From assembly GCF_000165485.1 (NCBI RefSeq), contig NC_014623.1:7334893-7398892 (forward strand): 64,000 nt of DNA, in the 5' to 3' direction. The notes below the pieces were generated by a model, which saw only the letters and a list, made by a program, of their open reading frames with translations, was not told the origin of the DNA and did no database searches. This document shows positions 1 to 10,461 of this stretch, one piece after another. Source of the DNA: Stigmatella aurantiaca DW4/3-1 (GTDB lineage: Bacteria; Myxococcota; Myxococcia; Myxococcales; Myxococcaceae). The number at the start of each line of letters is the position of its first letter. Position 1 is the stretch's first letter. Position numbers and translations under genes: made by a program.

Positions 1-2
1 AC

Positions 3-1538
3 ATCGAGGCGGCCCAGGACCCCACGGCCCGGGAGCGCCAGCAGCTCAAAGAGGTGACGGACCTGGCCGCCGAGCACTTCCGGGCCTTGCTCTGGCAGGA
101 CGAGGGCCGCGCGGCCCGGGCTTACCTGGCCACCCGCGGGGTCTCCGAGGAGACCGCGCAGGCCTTCGGGCTCGGCTGGGCCGCCCAGTCCTGGAGCCTC
201 CTGGCGGACAAGCTCACCCGGGCCGGCATGGTGGAGTGGGGGGTGAAGGCAGGGCTCGCCCAGCGCCGCCAGAACGCGGACGGCTACTACGACTTCTTCC
301 GAAGCCGCCTCATGGTGCCCATCCGGGCCCCCGAGGGCCGCCCCATCGCCTTCGGCGGCCGGCTGGTGGGCGCGGAAGAAGGGCCCAAGTACCTCAACTC
401 GAAGGAGTCCCGGCTCTACAACAAGAGCGAGACCCTGTACGGCATGGACCAAGCCCGCGACGAGATCCGCCGGCGCAAGTCCGCGATCCTGGTGGAGGGC
501 TACTTCGACTGCATCGGCTTGCACCAAGTGGGGGTCCGCCACGCCGTGGCGCTGTGCTCCACGGCGCTGACCCCGGGCCACTTGCAGTTGCTGCACCGGG
601 GCGAAGCGCGCGAGCTGGTCCTGCTGCTGGACGGAGACCAGGCCGGCCTCAATGCCGTCGAGCGGCTTGCCGGTCCCCTGCTCGCCGCGGGAGCATCCAC
701 CCGGGTGGCCCTGCTGCCCCAAGGGGATGATCCGGACACCTTCGCGCGTCGAGAAGGGATGGAGGGCGTGGAACGGCTTCTCCAGGGGGCTCAGCCCCTG
801 ACCGCCCACCTCTTCTCCAGTGTCCTCCCAGAGGGGGGGCGGGCGAGCTTCGAGGAGAAGATGGCGGCGATCGAGCGGCTCAGGCCCATGGCGGCGCAGA
901 TCCCCATGGGACTGGTGCGCTCGGCCTTCCTCAATGCCGTGGGCGCGCACTTCAGCCTGCCCGTGGGGGACCTGGAGGGCGCCCTGCGGCCCAAGGCCCC
1001 CCCGAAGCCCGCCCCCTCCTCCGCCCAACCCCCTTCTCCTTCGGCCCCCGCGGCCCCCCGGCCCCCTCCGGTGCGCCCCCCCGACGCGCTGGAAACCTTC
1101 TACGTCGCCGCCACCCTCCGGGAGCCCCGCCTGGTGGCCCGGGACACCTTCCGAGCATGTGATGAGCTGTCCCACACGGGCCTGCGAATGGTGCTGGCCC
1201 ATGCCACCTCCGGCCAGGGCGCCGAGGACGCCCTCTTCGAGGCGCCGGAGGTCGTGAAACGGGCCCTGGAAGGCGCCCTGCGGCAGCTTCCCGAGGCAGG
1301 CGCCCCTCTGGAGCAGGCCTTCCTCGCGGTGTGCCGCAAGCTGATGCTGCGGCGCATCGATGAGCAGCTTGGCTATATTGAAAAAGCCACGAAGCAGGCT
1401 CCGGGAGCCTACGATCTCACCGAGGAGACGCGACGGTTGCTGGCCGAGCGCATTGAATTGCTGGCCCTGAAAAAACGAGTCCTCGACGAGCTCCGCCCCG
1501 CGCCTACGGGAACAAAGGCCCCAATGCAACCGGTTTGA
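3..1538 (+). CDS. dnaG: DNA primase, 5'-truncated by the window edge
   Basis: DnaG makes the RNA primers for replication. The frame is open from base 3, and an in-frame GTG at 54 is internal, so the N-terminal zinc finger and the start lie outside the window. A TOPRIM domain is visible around nt 485-790: the [12 protein letters not shown] stretch carries the catalytic Glu, followed by [15 protein letters not shown] with the DxD-type metal site. A Pro/Ala-rich linker (about nt 980-1080) leads to a C-terminal helical region of the kind that binds DnaB. rpoD starts 88 bp downstream on the same strand, the usual dnaG-rpoD macromolecular-synthesis order. Identification is secure; only completeness is lacking. 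Confidence 0.96.
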   Translation: MEAAQDPTARERQQLKEVTDLAAEHFRALLWQDEGRAARAYLATRGVSEETAQAFGLGWAAQSWSLLADKLTRAGMVEWGVKAGLAQRRQNADGYYDFFRSRLMVPIRAPEGRPIAFGGRLVGAEEGPKYLNSKESRLYNKSETLYGMDQARDEIRRRKSAILVEGYFDCIGLHQVGVRHAVALCSTALTPGHLQLLHRGEARELVLLLDGDQAGLNAVERLAGPLLAAGASTRVALLPQGDDPDTFARREGMEGVERLLQGAQPLTAHLFSSVLPEGGRASFEEKMAAIERLRPMAAQIPMGLVRSAFLNAVGAHFSLPVGDLEGALRPKAPPKPAPSSAQPPSPSAPAAPRPPPVRPPDALETFYVAATLREPRLVARDTFRACDELSHTGLRMVLAHATSGQGAEDALFEAPEVVKRALEGALRQLPEAGAPLEQAFLAVCRKLMLRRIDEQLGYIEKATKQAPGAYDLTEETRRLLAERIELLALKKRVLDELRPAPTGTKAPMQPV

Positions 1539-1626
1539 GTTCGCGTTTGTAAGTATCCTGCAATTTGCGATAGATCGGCCGGCTCGCTCCAGGCCAAGCA
1601 CCTGTTTTCTAAGGAGAAGTACCCGA

Positions 1627-3747
<2,121 letters not shown>

Positions 3748-3768
3748 GGCCCAACTGGTGAAGTCTCC

Positions 3769-3799
3769 AAGCCCCCGCGTCCCCATGGACCGGGGGCTT
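3769..3799 (+). terminator. Rho-independent-type hairpin after rpoD
   Basis: A 9-bp perfect inverted repeat, AAGCCCCCG (3769-3777) and CGGGGGCTT (3791-3799), with a 13-nt loop lies 21 bp after the rpoD stop. The following CGCCGTTTCTAG has only a weak T run, as is common in GC-rich genomes. Confidence 0.6.
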
Positions 3800-3820
3800 C
3801 GCCGTTTCTAGAGTCCGGCT

Positions 3821-4111
3821 GTGCCCGTGACGTCTCCCCTCCCCTTCTCCGAAGCCGTGCGGCGTGCGGTGCGCGCCATCCCCCGGGGGGAGGTGCGCTC
3901 GTACGCGCAGGTGGCCCTCTACGCGGGCAAACCCGGGGCGGCGCGCGGGGTGGGCCGGGAACTCAAGACGCTGAAGGGCGTGCCCTGGTGGCGTGTCATC
4001 CGCTCGGACAGGACGCTGGCGCCCGCGGTGGCGCACGAGCAGGCCCGGCGATTGGCGGCCGAGGGCGTTCAGGTGAAGCAGCAAGGAGAACACTTCCGCG
4101 TTGTGCCCTGA
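3821..4111 (+). CDS. Alkyltransferase-like protein (ATL, MGMT-fold, no catalytic Cys)
   Basis: Small 96-aa protein with the DNA-binding/alkyl-lesion-binding fold of O6-alkylguanine-DNA alkyltransferase. The order [28 protein letters not shown] then [23 protein letters not shown] matches the MGMT C-terminal domain. Where active MGMT has PCHRV the sequence reads PWWRV, so the alkyl-acceptor Cys is replaced by Trp. Family knowledge: ATL proteins bind O6-alkylguanine without repairing it and flag it for nucleotide-excision repair. GTG at 3821 is the start that gives the family length. It stands alone between the rpoD terminator and the tRNA gene. Both central residues being Trp (WW instead of WH) is a mild departure from typical ATL. 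Confidence 0.85.
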   Translation: MPVTSPLPFSEAVRRAVRAIPRGEVRSYAQVALYAGKPGAARGVGRELKTLKGVPWWRVIRSDRTLAPAVAHEQARRLAAEGVQVKQQGEHFRVVP

Positions 4112-4198
4112 GCCCCTCTGAACAGGGGTGTTCTGTCCTCTTGTCAGCGGCACGTTCTGCGAGATACTTCTTCACGTCGCAGCGCGTTGTTTTGGGAA

Positions 4199-4271
4199 GG
4201 GCCCTTAGCTCAGCGGTTAGAGCTGTCGGCTCATAACCGATTGGTCCCCGGTTCGAATCCGGGAGGGCCCA
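4199..4271 (+). tRNA. tRNA with CAT anticodon, probably tRNA-Ile2 (lysidine-modified), possibly elongator tRNA-Met
   Basis: A 73-nt cloverleaf can be drawn by eye: acceptor GGGCCCT pairs with AGGGCCC, D arm GCTC/GAGC, anticodon stem GTCGG/CCGAT with loop CTCATAA (anticodon CAT), T arm CCGGG/CCCGG with TTCGAAT, discriminator A, no encoded CCA. The body (CCCTTAGCTCAG, GGTTAGAGC, TTGGTC) resembles bacterial tRNA-Ile2 more than elongator Met, so decoding of AUA after lysidine modification is the better guess. Its 3' part is the repeat that bounds the downstream integrative element. Confidence 0.92.
4227..4271. other. Putative attachment site, left copy (attL) inside the tRNA gene
   Basis: The 45 bp from the anticodon stem to the tRNA 3' end are repeated exactly at 33023-33067. 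Integrases of genomic islands commonly recombine within the 3' half of a tRNA, restoring the gene. The position and extent fit that use. Homology continues beyond the repeat because the flanks are duplicated, so the true core crossover cannot be narrowed from this sequence. Confidence 0.7.
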
Positions 4272-4609
4272 CTCTTCGTAACCCTTCCCCACGCCTCGGG
4301 ATTCTCCTCCGGGGCGGTGGGGCGGAAGGCGGCCCTCTCGGAGTTCCGCACCAGATGCCAAGCTGCCTTTCTGAATTCGGCAAAGATGGCAGGGCCAACA
4401 AACCATCGAGGAGTGCAAGTGAATGGACGTGCAGCACTGGCCTTCTTCGTGAGCCTGCTGCTGCCTCTGCCACTCGTCTTCTTGCTGAGCGGTGGGCTGC
4501 TGCCCGGCTTGCGTAAAGGCAGTCCTGCATCGACAGCCAATGCACCCAGGACTCCGAGTGTCCCGAAGACCAGATCTGCCGTCCCATCGCTTCTTCGGGC
4601 GACGGCCCC

Positions 4610-5179
4610 TTGGTCAGGCTCTGCATCCCCACGGGCGTGAGGAAAGAAGGCGAGCACTGCATCGAACTGCCGGAAACCCGGGAAGCCGCCTGCGCGCCCG
4701 GGCTTCTCTGTGGCGCAAAGGAGGGATGGTGCGCCCGGCCATGCCGGAAGACAGATGCGACGGTGTGCCCTGAGGGCTTTTTCTGCGCGGACACGGTGCC
4801 AGAGCCCCTGTGCCTGCCCACATACAAGGCCAACGGGTGCCCGCCAGGGCAGCGTTGCATTCATGGTGCCGAAGGCGCCTCCACGTGCGCGGAAGTTTAC
4901 GGACCTGATTGCCAACAGAATCCTTGTCCCAGAGCCGGTGAGTGCCACGTGAGCCACGACTCGACGCGCCCCGGCAAAGTGTGGATGGAATGCGTTGAGC
5001 GGTGTGGTGAAGGCTACCCTCCCTGCAGTGCGGGGCTGATCTGCGATGCCTGGGTGTGCAGAGTTCCTTGCAATTCGCAAGATCCTCGCAATTCGCAAGA
5101 TCCTCATCCCTGTATGAAAGGCTACCTTTGCAAGCAGCACAGGTCCGGAAGGCCCGAGGTTTGCCAACCGGAATCATAG
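4610..5179 (+). CDS. Cysteine-rich secreted protein, copy A, probably frameshifted near its signal peptide
   Basis: Cys-rich polypeptide with repeated C-x(3-8)-C units such as CAPGLLCGAKEGWC and CPEGFFCADTV, like the disulfide-rich lipoproteins common in myxobacteria; function unknown. The same frame is open back to 4517 and reads more Cys units (CTQDSECPEDQICR), but a TAA at 4514 blocks it. Just upstream in another frame, from GTG 4419, lies an evident signal-peptide-like segment (residues ALAFFVSLLLPLPLVFLLSG). The simplest reading is one ancestral gene (about 4419-5179) with a frameshift near 4500. Copy B carries the same lesion. Copy A has an extra 18-bp unit (around 5067-5102) adding six residues (RNSQDP). 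The only start after the stop that is readily usable is TTG 4610. Confidence 0.5.
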   Translation: MVRLCIPTGVRKEGEHCIELPETREAACAPGLLCGAKEGWCARPCRKTDATVCPEGFFCADTVPEPLCLPTYKANGCPPGQRCIHGAEGASTCAEVYGPDCQQNPCPRAGECHVSHDSTRPGKVWMECVERCGEGYPPCSAGLICDAWVCRVPCNSQDPRNSQDPHPCMKGYLCKQHRSGRPEVCQPES

Positions 5180-5274
5180 CCGAGTTCCTCTCGGGGTGCC
5201 CGCTGAATGGGACTCAAACACCACCACCCTCTTGGGTCTGATAGTCTGGGGGTTACCTGGGAGGTTCCCCCGCA

Positions 5275-6189
5275 TTGCTCCAACCCTGCATCTTTCCCGT
5301 CGCACTTGCCGCCTTGCTGATGGACCTTCCTGCCGCGGCACAGGCCGCGCCCGTAGAAGGCCCAGCCCCGCGCTCCATCGTGCTCACGGGCAAAGCGGGC
5401 GAGTCTCCCTTGCTCTACCTCGCGCCTGGCACCTTCACTTTCATCCTCTTGGACGCGCCGATTCTCCGCGAGTCCGTCGAGGTGGAGGACCGTGCCCGCT
5501 TTGCCCGGGTGGATCCATCCGATCAGGGCATCACGCTTGCGCTCAGGGCGCCACTGGCTCCCACGGAGCGGCTGGCGCTCCGGTTCACCTACCGCGAAGG
5601 TTCCCCTTCCAGTACCGTGTTCCTGCTGACGGGGCGAGTTGGTGAAGCGGACATCGTGGTCAACGTGAGCCGCCCGCCGCAAACCGTGGAGGCGTGCCGT
5701 GCGGAACTGTCCGTCACACGCGAGCACTGCGAGGCGCAGGGCAAGGAGTTGGAGGCGTTGAGGGCCCGCTCGCTGACAGTGAGTCCAGCGGCCGTGGCGC
5801 TCGCGGAACTCGTGGACAAAGAAGGCATGAAGACTGGGAATTTTAAGGAGTCATGCCTCGATGCGCCGGGAGAGTTTCGCCCCACCCGGTGCAGGGCGCT
5901 CGGGGCATCCGCTTGGACCGTGTTTGTCTTCGAAGTGAGCAACGGGGGGGAGGCGCCTTGGGCGCCCGCGTGGGCCGAAGTCACGCCCGACTCTGGAGGG
6001 GTGCCACGCCGCGCCCGTGCGGTGCTCGCCAGACGGGCCACCGTTCTCCCAGGGGAGGAGGTGAGCGTGGCTGTCGAGGTGGAAATGCCAGTGCGTAAGC
6101 CGCAAGAATGGCTGGAGGCGCCGCACGCGTTGCGGCTGTGTGACGCCGCCGGAAGCCGCTGTCTGTCCCTCTCCCGGGTGCTGCTGTAG
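5275..6189 (+). CDS. DUF2381 family secreted protein (myxobacterial paralogous family), copy A
   Basis: 304-aa exported protein starting at TTG 5275 with GGGAGG 10 nt upstream. The N-terminus (LQPCIFPVALAALLMDLPAAAQA) looks like a signal peptide with cleavage after AQA. The body has the features of the myxobacterial DUF2381 family: RSIVLTG near the mature start, LAPGTFTFILLDAPI, a beta-rich domain ending in VVNVSRPPQTVEACRAEL, a helical linker, and a second beta domain. Members are typically encoded directly beside Ser/Thr kinases, as here (stop to next start 13 bp), suggesting a periplasmic partner or sensor. No biochemical function is known to me. Copy B differs at about 29 residues. Confidence 0.85.
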   Translation: MLQPCIFPVALAALLMDLPAAAQAAPVEGPAPRSIVLTGKAGESPLLYLAPGTFTFILLDAPILRESVEVEDRARFARVDPSDQGITLALRAPLAPTERLALRFTYREGSPSSTVFLLTGRVGEADIVVNVSRPPQTVEACRAELSVTREHCEAQGKELEALRARSLTVSPAAVALAELVDKEGMKTGNFKESCLDAPGEFRPTRCRALGASAWTVFVFEVSNGGEAPWAPAWAEVTPDSGGVPRRARAVLARRATVLPGEEVSVAVEVEMPVRKPQEWLEAPHALRLCDAAGSRCLSLSRVLL

Positions 6190-6202
6190 CAACAAGCGAG
6201 AG

Positions 6203-8029
6203 GTGTTTGGCGTGAAGGTGGAGAGGGTGGCGCAAGTGGACCCAAGGGATCTCAAGCCCGGCCAGTGGGTGGACGGCTGGCGCATCGTGCGGCGCATCGG
6301 CAGCGGCGCCTACGGAGTTGTCTACGAGGTAGAGAAGGACGGTCAGCGCTTCGCGCTCAAGCTGGCCTGCCACCGTGAGCAGAGCGGAGACCCGAGACAG
6401 ACGGATGCACGCGCAAAGCGCGAGGTGGCCTGTCTCCAGCAACTCCATCACCGCCACATCATCCGCATGTGGGCCCATGGCCGATGGCCAGAGCCGCGCT
6501 CGGGTTTTCTCTACATCGTCCTCGATTTCGTGGACGGCTACACGCTGGGTTATTGGGTGGAGCGAACCCATCCGACGCCGCATGAAGTGGCCGTCCTGTT
6601 CCTGAAGCTATTCGACGCCTTGGAGCACCTGCACGGGCGAGGTGTATTCCACCGGGACTTGAGCTTGCGGAACATCATGGTCTCCCAAGACGGAGAACCG
6701 GTGATCATCGACTTTGGCGCGGCGGACTACGCGGCCGCCGAGGAACTGACGGATGCTCCACTGCCTCCCGGAACCCCGCGCAACCGGAGCCCGGAGGCCG
6801 TGAGTTTCTGGACGGCCAACCGTCACAACCCCGAGGCGCGTTACCCCTTCAAGGCGACCGACGACATTTTCGCGCTCGGAGCCAATCTCTATGACGTGCT
6901 GACGGACCCCTCGCCCGAGCGCAGCCAGAAGCGGCCTCCACTCGGAGGGGTGATGCCACCGCCCTCCCCGTTCAAGGTGACTCAAGGGCGCGTTCCGCAG
7001 GAATTGAGCGCCTATGCAATGCACCTGATCGCCAGCGAGCCCAGAGCGCGGCCTGCGACCGCGAAGGATGCGCGGCGTCCATTGCAGGAATTTGCTCGAT
7101 TCGAACACCCCGAGTGGCGAGGGCTCCCCATTCACCCAATCGCTTCGCAGCTCCCGCCAGAGCCCGCCAAGAGGGGGGCCGTGCCGTCTGCTGCTGGGGA
7201 TTTGGCGGGGAAGGTTCCTCGCTATGCAGGGCGTTTTCTCGGGCTTGTAGGGGCGCTGGCGCTGGCCGTGCTTGCGGCAGCCATGGCCGCCTCCCTGCTA
7301 CACGGCACCACGTCCCCCGCGCCCACCCACGTGGCGAGGGAGGCTCCAGCAACTCAACCTCCCACCTCGGCGTTGGCCGAAAAGCCGACAAGCCGCCCCG
7401 CTCCATTACCCTCGCCTCTCCCGACCCCCGAGGAGGCGAGCCCTTCTGTGAATCAGCCCGAGAATTCCCCTGCCCTCACCCACGGCGTACCGAACCCGTC
7501 TCAAGTCCAGAAGGCCAGTGCTCAGCGTGCTCTCTCGAAGGCGCAGAAGTGTGCGCTCCTCGTGGCCTCCCTCTCTTGGGTCGCGGCAGGCTGCCCGGGT
7601 GTGCAGACTCGCCCGGAACCGGAATTGTGTCCGGAGAAAGCCGTGAAGGCCATGGAGCAAGAACTCGATTGGTCGTTGGACTCTGGAGAAACCCTCCTTG
7701 TCACCGTCGATGTGACCAAAGGGAAGATTCCCCGCCGCACCAGCAAACGGGAGGAGACTATGACAGTGTTCAAGGATGGTCCCGTGACAGGGGCTCTTTC
7801 CGAGCCAAACGGGAAGGCCCCCGAGGGGACGATTCTGGAGGGGCATCTGTGGACAACCGGCGACAAAATCGTTGGCCGTTATTTCCGCGCCCGCCTTCCC
7901 AACGGACGCACGGTTCCAATCTGCCTTGAGCTGAAGTACGGAGGCATGTTCAAGGAAGAGGGTTCCAAGCCCGGAAAGGCCGTGGGCAGGAAGGAAGCGG
8001 ATGCAGGCGGCGTGACGCGGTGGCGGTGA
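6203..8029 (+). CDS. Membrane Ser/Thr protein kinase with extracytoplasmic C-terminal domain, copy A
   Basis: Eukaryote-like (Hanks-type) kinase. With GTG 6203 as start: glycine loop IGSGAYG (res 32-38), ATP-binding Lys in ALKLA (K53), catalytic HRDLSLRNIM (H150-D152), DFG at D170, then APE-like SPEA. A single membrane segment follows (about res 345-366, FLGLVGALALAVLAAA), a Pro/Thr-rich linker and a C-terminal domain. Just before that domain is a second hydrophobic stretch ending VASLSWVAAGC (C464), which resembles a lipoprotein signal with lipobox. GTG 6212 has better ribosome-site spacing and may be the true start (605 aa). It follows the DUF2381 gene and precedes the pseudokinase, forming one likely operon. 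Confidence 0.9.
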   Translation: MFGVKVERVAQVDPRDLKPGQWVDGWRIVRRIGSGAYGVVYEVEKDGQRFALKLACHREQSGDPRQTDARAKREVACLQQLHHRHIIRMWAHGRWPEPRSGFLYIVLDFVDGYTLGYWVERTHPTPHEVAVLFLKLFDALEHLHGRGVFHRDLSLRNIMVSQDGEPVIIDFGAADYAAAEELTDAPLPPGTPRNRSPEAVSFWTANRHNPEARYPFKATDDIFALGANLYDVLTDPSPERSQKRPPLGGVMPPPSPFKVTQGRVPQELSAYAMHLIASEPRARPATAKDARRPLQEFARFEHPEWRGLPIHPIASQLPPEPAKRGAVPSAAGDLAGKVPRYAGRFLGLVGALALAVLAAAMAASLLHGTTSPAPTHVAREAPATQPPTSALAEKPTSRPAPLPSPLPTPEEASPSVNQPENSPALTHGVPNPSQVQKASAQRALSKAQKCALLVASLSWVAAGCPGVQTRPEPELCPEKAVKAMEQELDWSLDSGETLLVTVDVTKGKIPRRTSKREETMTVFKDGPVTGALSEPNGKAPEGTILEGHLWTTGDKIVGRYFRARLPNGRTVPICLELKYGGMFKEEGSKPGKAVGRKEADAGGVTRWR

Positions 8030-8191
8030 ACCGGACGCTGTATCGGCGTGTCGTGGCGGACTTCTGCTGACGCTGTAGTGGCGCTGCGCGGCACGGCCAA
8101 TCCCCAGCGTCGTTCATTCCGCTGGTTCATGCTGGGTAGTGTTTCGCTCCATTGCGCGGCGCCCTTTCGCGCTGCCAGGAGTCACCACCGC

Positions 8192-9388
8192 ATGTCTACG
8201 GCGAGGCCCCCCTGGAACATCCCGGGCGTCATTCTCTTCTCTCAGGGCGAACTGTCCTACGAGGTGGATCTGTCGCGAGGGCTGGTCGAGGAGTGGGCGC
8301 AATCGAAGTTGGGCGAGAGGACCGCCGTGGCTTGGGAGCGCACGAGAGAGCAGCGCCTCCGCCAGGTCATCGTTCGCAGCTTGCCAGCGACGTCAGACGA
8401 GCCTGAGGCACTCGCCAAGGCGCGTGCTCGGCTCCGTGAGGAAGCGCGCTTGGCGGCCCATCTGCACCATCCCGGGATTGCCCAAATCTTCGGCATCCAT
8501 GAAGTCCAGGGGGCCCTTCACATTGTGTCCGAGCGGGTCGAGGGCGCCTCGCTCAACACCCTGATCACCTACTCGCTCATGCGCAAGGCTCCCTTGACCC
8601 CCGCGTTCTGCCTCTACGTGGGCGCAGAGGTCGCCAGCATCCTGCATTACGCGCACAGCCGCACGGATGAGAGCGGGGCCCCACTGGGCATCGTGCATCG
8701 TGACGTGAGCCCCACCCGCATCTACCTGGGCACCGCGGGTGAGGTAATGCTCACGGACTTCGCCTGCGTACGCTCTCTTCTCTCAGGCCGGGTAACAACG
8801 ACGCTGCCTCGGCCTCAAGGCGAGGTGTTTTATGCTTCACCCGAGGCGCTCCTGGGAGAAGAGGTGGATCCACGCTCGGATCTGTTCTCGCTCGGGCTGG
8901 TGCTCTTGGAACTGGCCACGGGGCTCCACCTCTACAACACGTTCACCATACGGCCCGGGGACTTGGAGGAAGCGCTCACGCCAGCAGTCAAGGAACAAGT
9001 GCTCGGTGCCGCCATGACGGCCCTGGTGGCGGACCTGCCTGAGCACGCGGAGGATTGCATCCTGCGGGCAGCCACGTTTTCCCCCCAAGACGTGGCGGAG
9101 CTGACCGAGCCACTCCCGCTCCCGCTGCGTTCCATCCTCCGCAGAGTGCTCCAGCGACGTCCGGAAGACCGCCACCTGTCTGCGGCTGCATTGGAAGCGG
9201 AACTGAGAGCGGGCCTCGCGCTGCTCGAAGCTCCTTACGGGGCCATGGAAGCCCTTGAGGAAGGCCGCGATTCACGCGATGGGGCCAGCACGAGCCGGGG
9301 CGTCATCGAGCCCACGGGTGATGATGCGTTTCCCCCCGTGCTGGTGGGGGAAGAGGAGATCACCACCGAACCGGGCGGGACCAACTAA
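8192..9388 (+). CDS. Protein-kinase-like protein lacking catalytic residues (pseudokinase), copy A
   Basis: 398-aa protein from ATG 8192 (CCAGGAG 11 nt upstream) with a kinase fold but altered catalytic motifs. No glycine-rich loop is seen, the ATP-anchoring Lys position reads QVIVRSL (Arg), the catalytic loop reads HRDVSPTRIYL where kinases have Asn before Ile, and DFG reads DFA. The alpha-C Glu (REEARLAAHLHHPGI) and HRD Asp are kept. An activation-segment-like FYASPEAL and a C-lobe follow; there is no membrane segment. A role as scaffold or allosteric partner of the adjacent kinase is inferred. The TAA stop is also the target site duplicated by the IS immediately downstream. The copy B protein is identical. 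Confidence 0.85.
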   Translation: MSTARPPWNIPGVILFSQGELSYEVDLSRGLVEEWAQSKLGERTAVAWERTREQRLRQVIVRSLPATSDEPEALAKARARLREEARLAAHLHHPGIAQIFGIHEVQGALHIVSERVEGASLNTLITYSLMRKAPLTPAFCLYVGAEVASILHYAHSRTDESGAPLGIVHRDVSPTRIYLGTAGEVMLTDFACVRSLLSGRVTTTLPRPQGEVFYASPEALLGEEVDPRSDLFSLGLVLLELATGLHLYNTFTIRPGDLEEALTPAVKEQVLGAAMTALVADLPEHAEDCILRAATFSPQDVAELTEPLPLPLRSILRRVLQRRPEDRHLSAAALEAELRAGLALLEAPYGAMEALEEGRDSRDGASTSRGVIEPTGDDAFPPVLVGEEEITTEPGGTN

Positions 9389-10320
9389 GAGCGCGTGGAA
9401 AAATTACGACTCCAGCAGGCGCTCGTAGATGAGGCAGAGAGCCAGGTCAGCAAGAGCCTTGTAGGTTGCAACCGAGTGCTCCTCCCGGATCTCCAGCTTT
9501 CGGAACTGATGGAGCCAAGAGAGCGTGCGTTCAACGACTGAGCGTTTCCTGCCCAAACCACTTCCATGAGCAGTTCGTCGCCGGGCGATATAGGGCTCAA
9601 TATGCCGTTTCTTCAACTGCAGTCGGTGGGAGTCGGAATCATAGCCCCGATCTGCGTAGAGTTTCTGCGGCTTCTGTTTGGGGCTGCCCCGCTTTCCGCG
9701 GACACGGGGAAGCTCATCCACCAAGGGGAGAAGTTGGGTGATGTCATTCCTGTTTGCCCCGGTGAGAGTCACGGCAAGGGGTGTCCCCATGGCATCGGTG
9801 ATAAAGTGATGCTTGGTGCCAAGCTTTCTTCGGTCAACGGGGCTGGGGCCGGTTTTTCGGCCTCCGCTGGGGGCGCGTACGGAACTGCTATCAACAACTG
9901 CATGCGTCCAATGGAGTCGCCCCTTGCTTCTCAGTTCCGCCAAGAGAAGTTGGCTCAATCGCTTCCAAACACCCGCCCGATGCCACCTCAACAACCAGAG
10001 ACGGCAAGTATAACCCGAGGGGAAAGCACCGGTGGCAGGCAATGCGCGCCAGGGAACGCCTGTTCGCAACACGAACACGATGCCGCTGAAGATCCGGCGA
10101 GGGTCGGTCCTCTTGCGCCCAGCGAATTGCACGTGGCGATCCTTTCTTCGAGGCTGCGGCAGCAGCGGTTCGAGTTTTCGCCACAGTTCATCTGACACCC
10201 AGGGTTCAGCCATGGAAGTCCCTCCCTCTCTCGGGCGGACTCACACCTATGCACTGCGACATCAACCCCCAACGACCGTCACGACGCTGACAGAATCCGG
10301 GTTAATTTTTCCACGCGCTC
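9389..10320. mobile_element. IS5-family insertion sequence, complete, IS1031-like ends
   Basis: A 932-bp element with perfect 18-bp terminal inverted repeats beginning GAGCGCGTGGAAAAATTA, flanked by TAA direct repeats (9386-9388 and 10321-10323). The uninterrupted site is preserved in copy B at 38164, which gives exact boundaries. GAG ends and a 3-bp TNA duplication fit the IS1031 group. Because copy B lacks it, insertion came after the large duplication. Confidence 0.93.
9404..10213 (-). CDS. IS5-family transposase
   Basis: 269-aa single-ORF transposase. The N-terminal DUF4096-like region (PWVSDELWRKLEPLLP, FVLRTGVPWRALPA) is followed by the DDE domain: VVDSSSVRAP for the first Asp, LYADRGYDSD for the second, and VVERTLSWLHQFRKL with the Glu. 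The reading frame is intact and the terminal repeats are perfect, so it is probably functional. It is encoded opposite to the neighbouring kinase genes. Confidence 0.95.
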   Translation of the reverse strand: MAEPWVSDELWRKLEPLLPQPRRKDRHVQFAGRKRTDPRRIFSGIVFVLRTGVPWRALPATGAFPSGYTCRLWLLRWHRAGVWKRLSQLLLAELRSKGRLHWTHAVVDSSSVRAPSGGRKTGPSPVDRRKLGTKHHFITDAMGTPLAVTLTGANRNDITQLLPLVDELPRVRGKRGSPKQKPQKLYADRGYDSDSHRLQLKKRHIEPYIARRRTAHGSGLGRKRSVVERTLSWLHQFRKLEIREEHSVATYKALADLALCLIYERLLES

Positions 10321-10461
10321 TAAGCGCTTTTTTGGCTCGCAAGGGGGCAAGGTCGGCGCCAGAACCCACGCCGACAAAGCCAAAGGCCAGGCTGGAAGAA
10401 AGCGTGGCATGATGCGCCTCATGCTCCGCCGCCTCGCCTGATGGCTTCTTGACTCTGCCCG

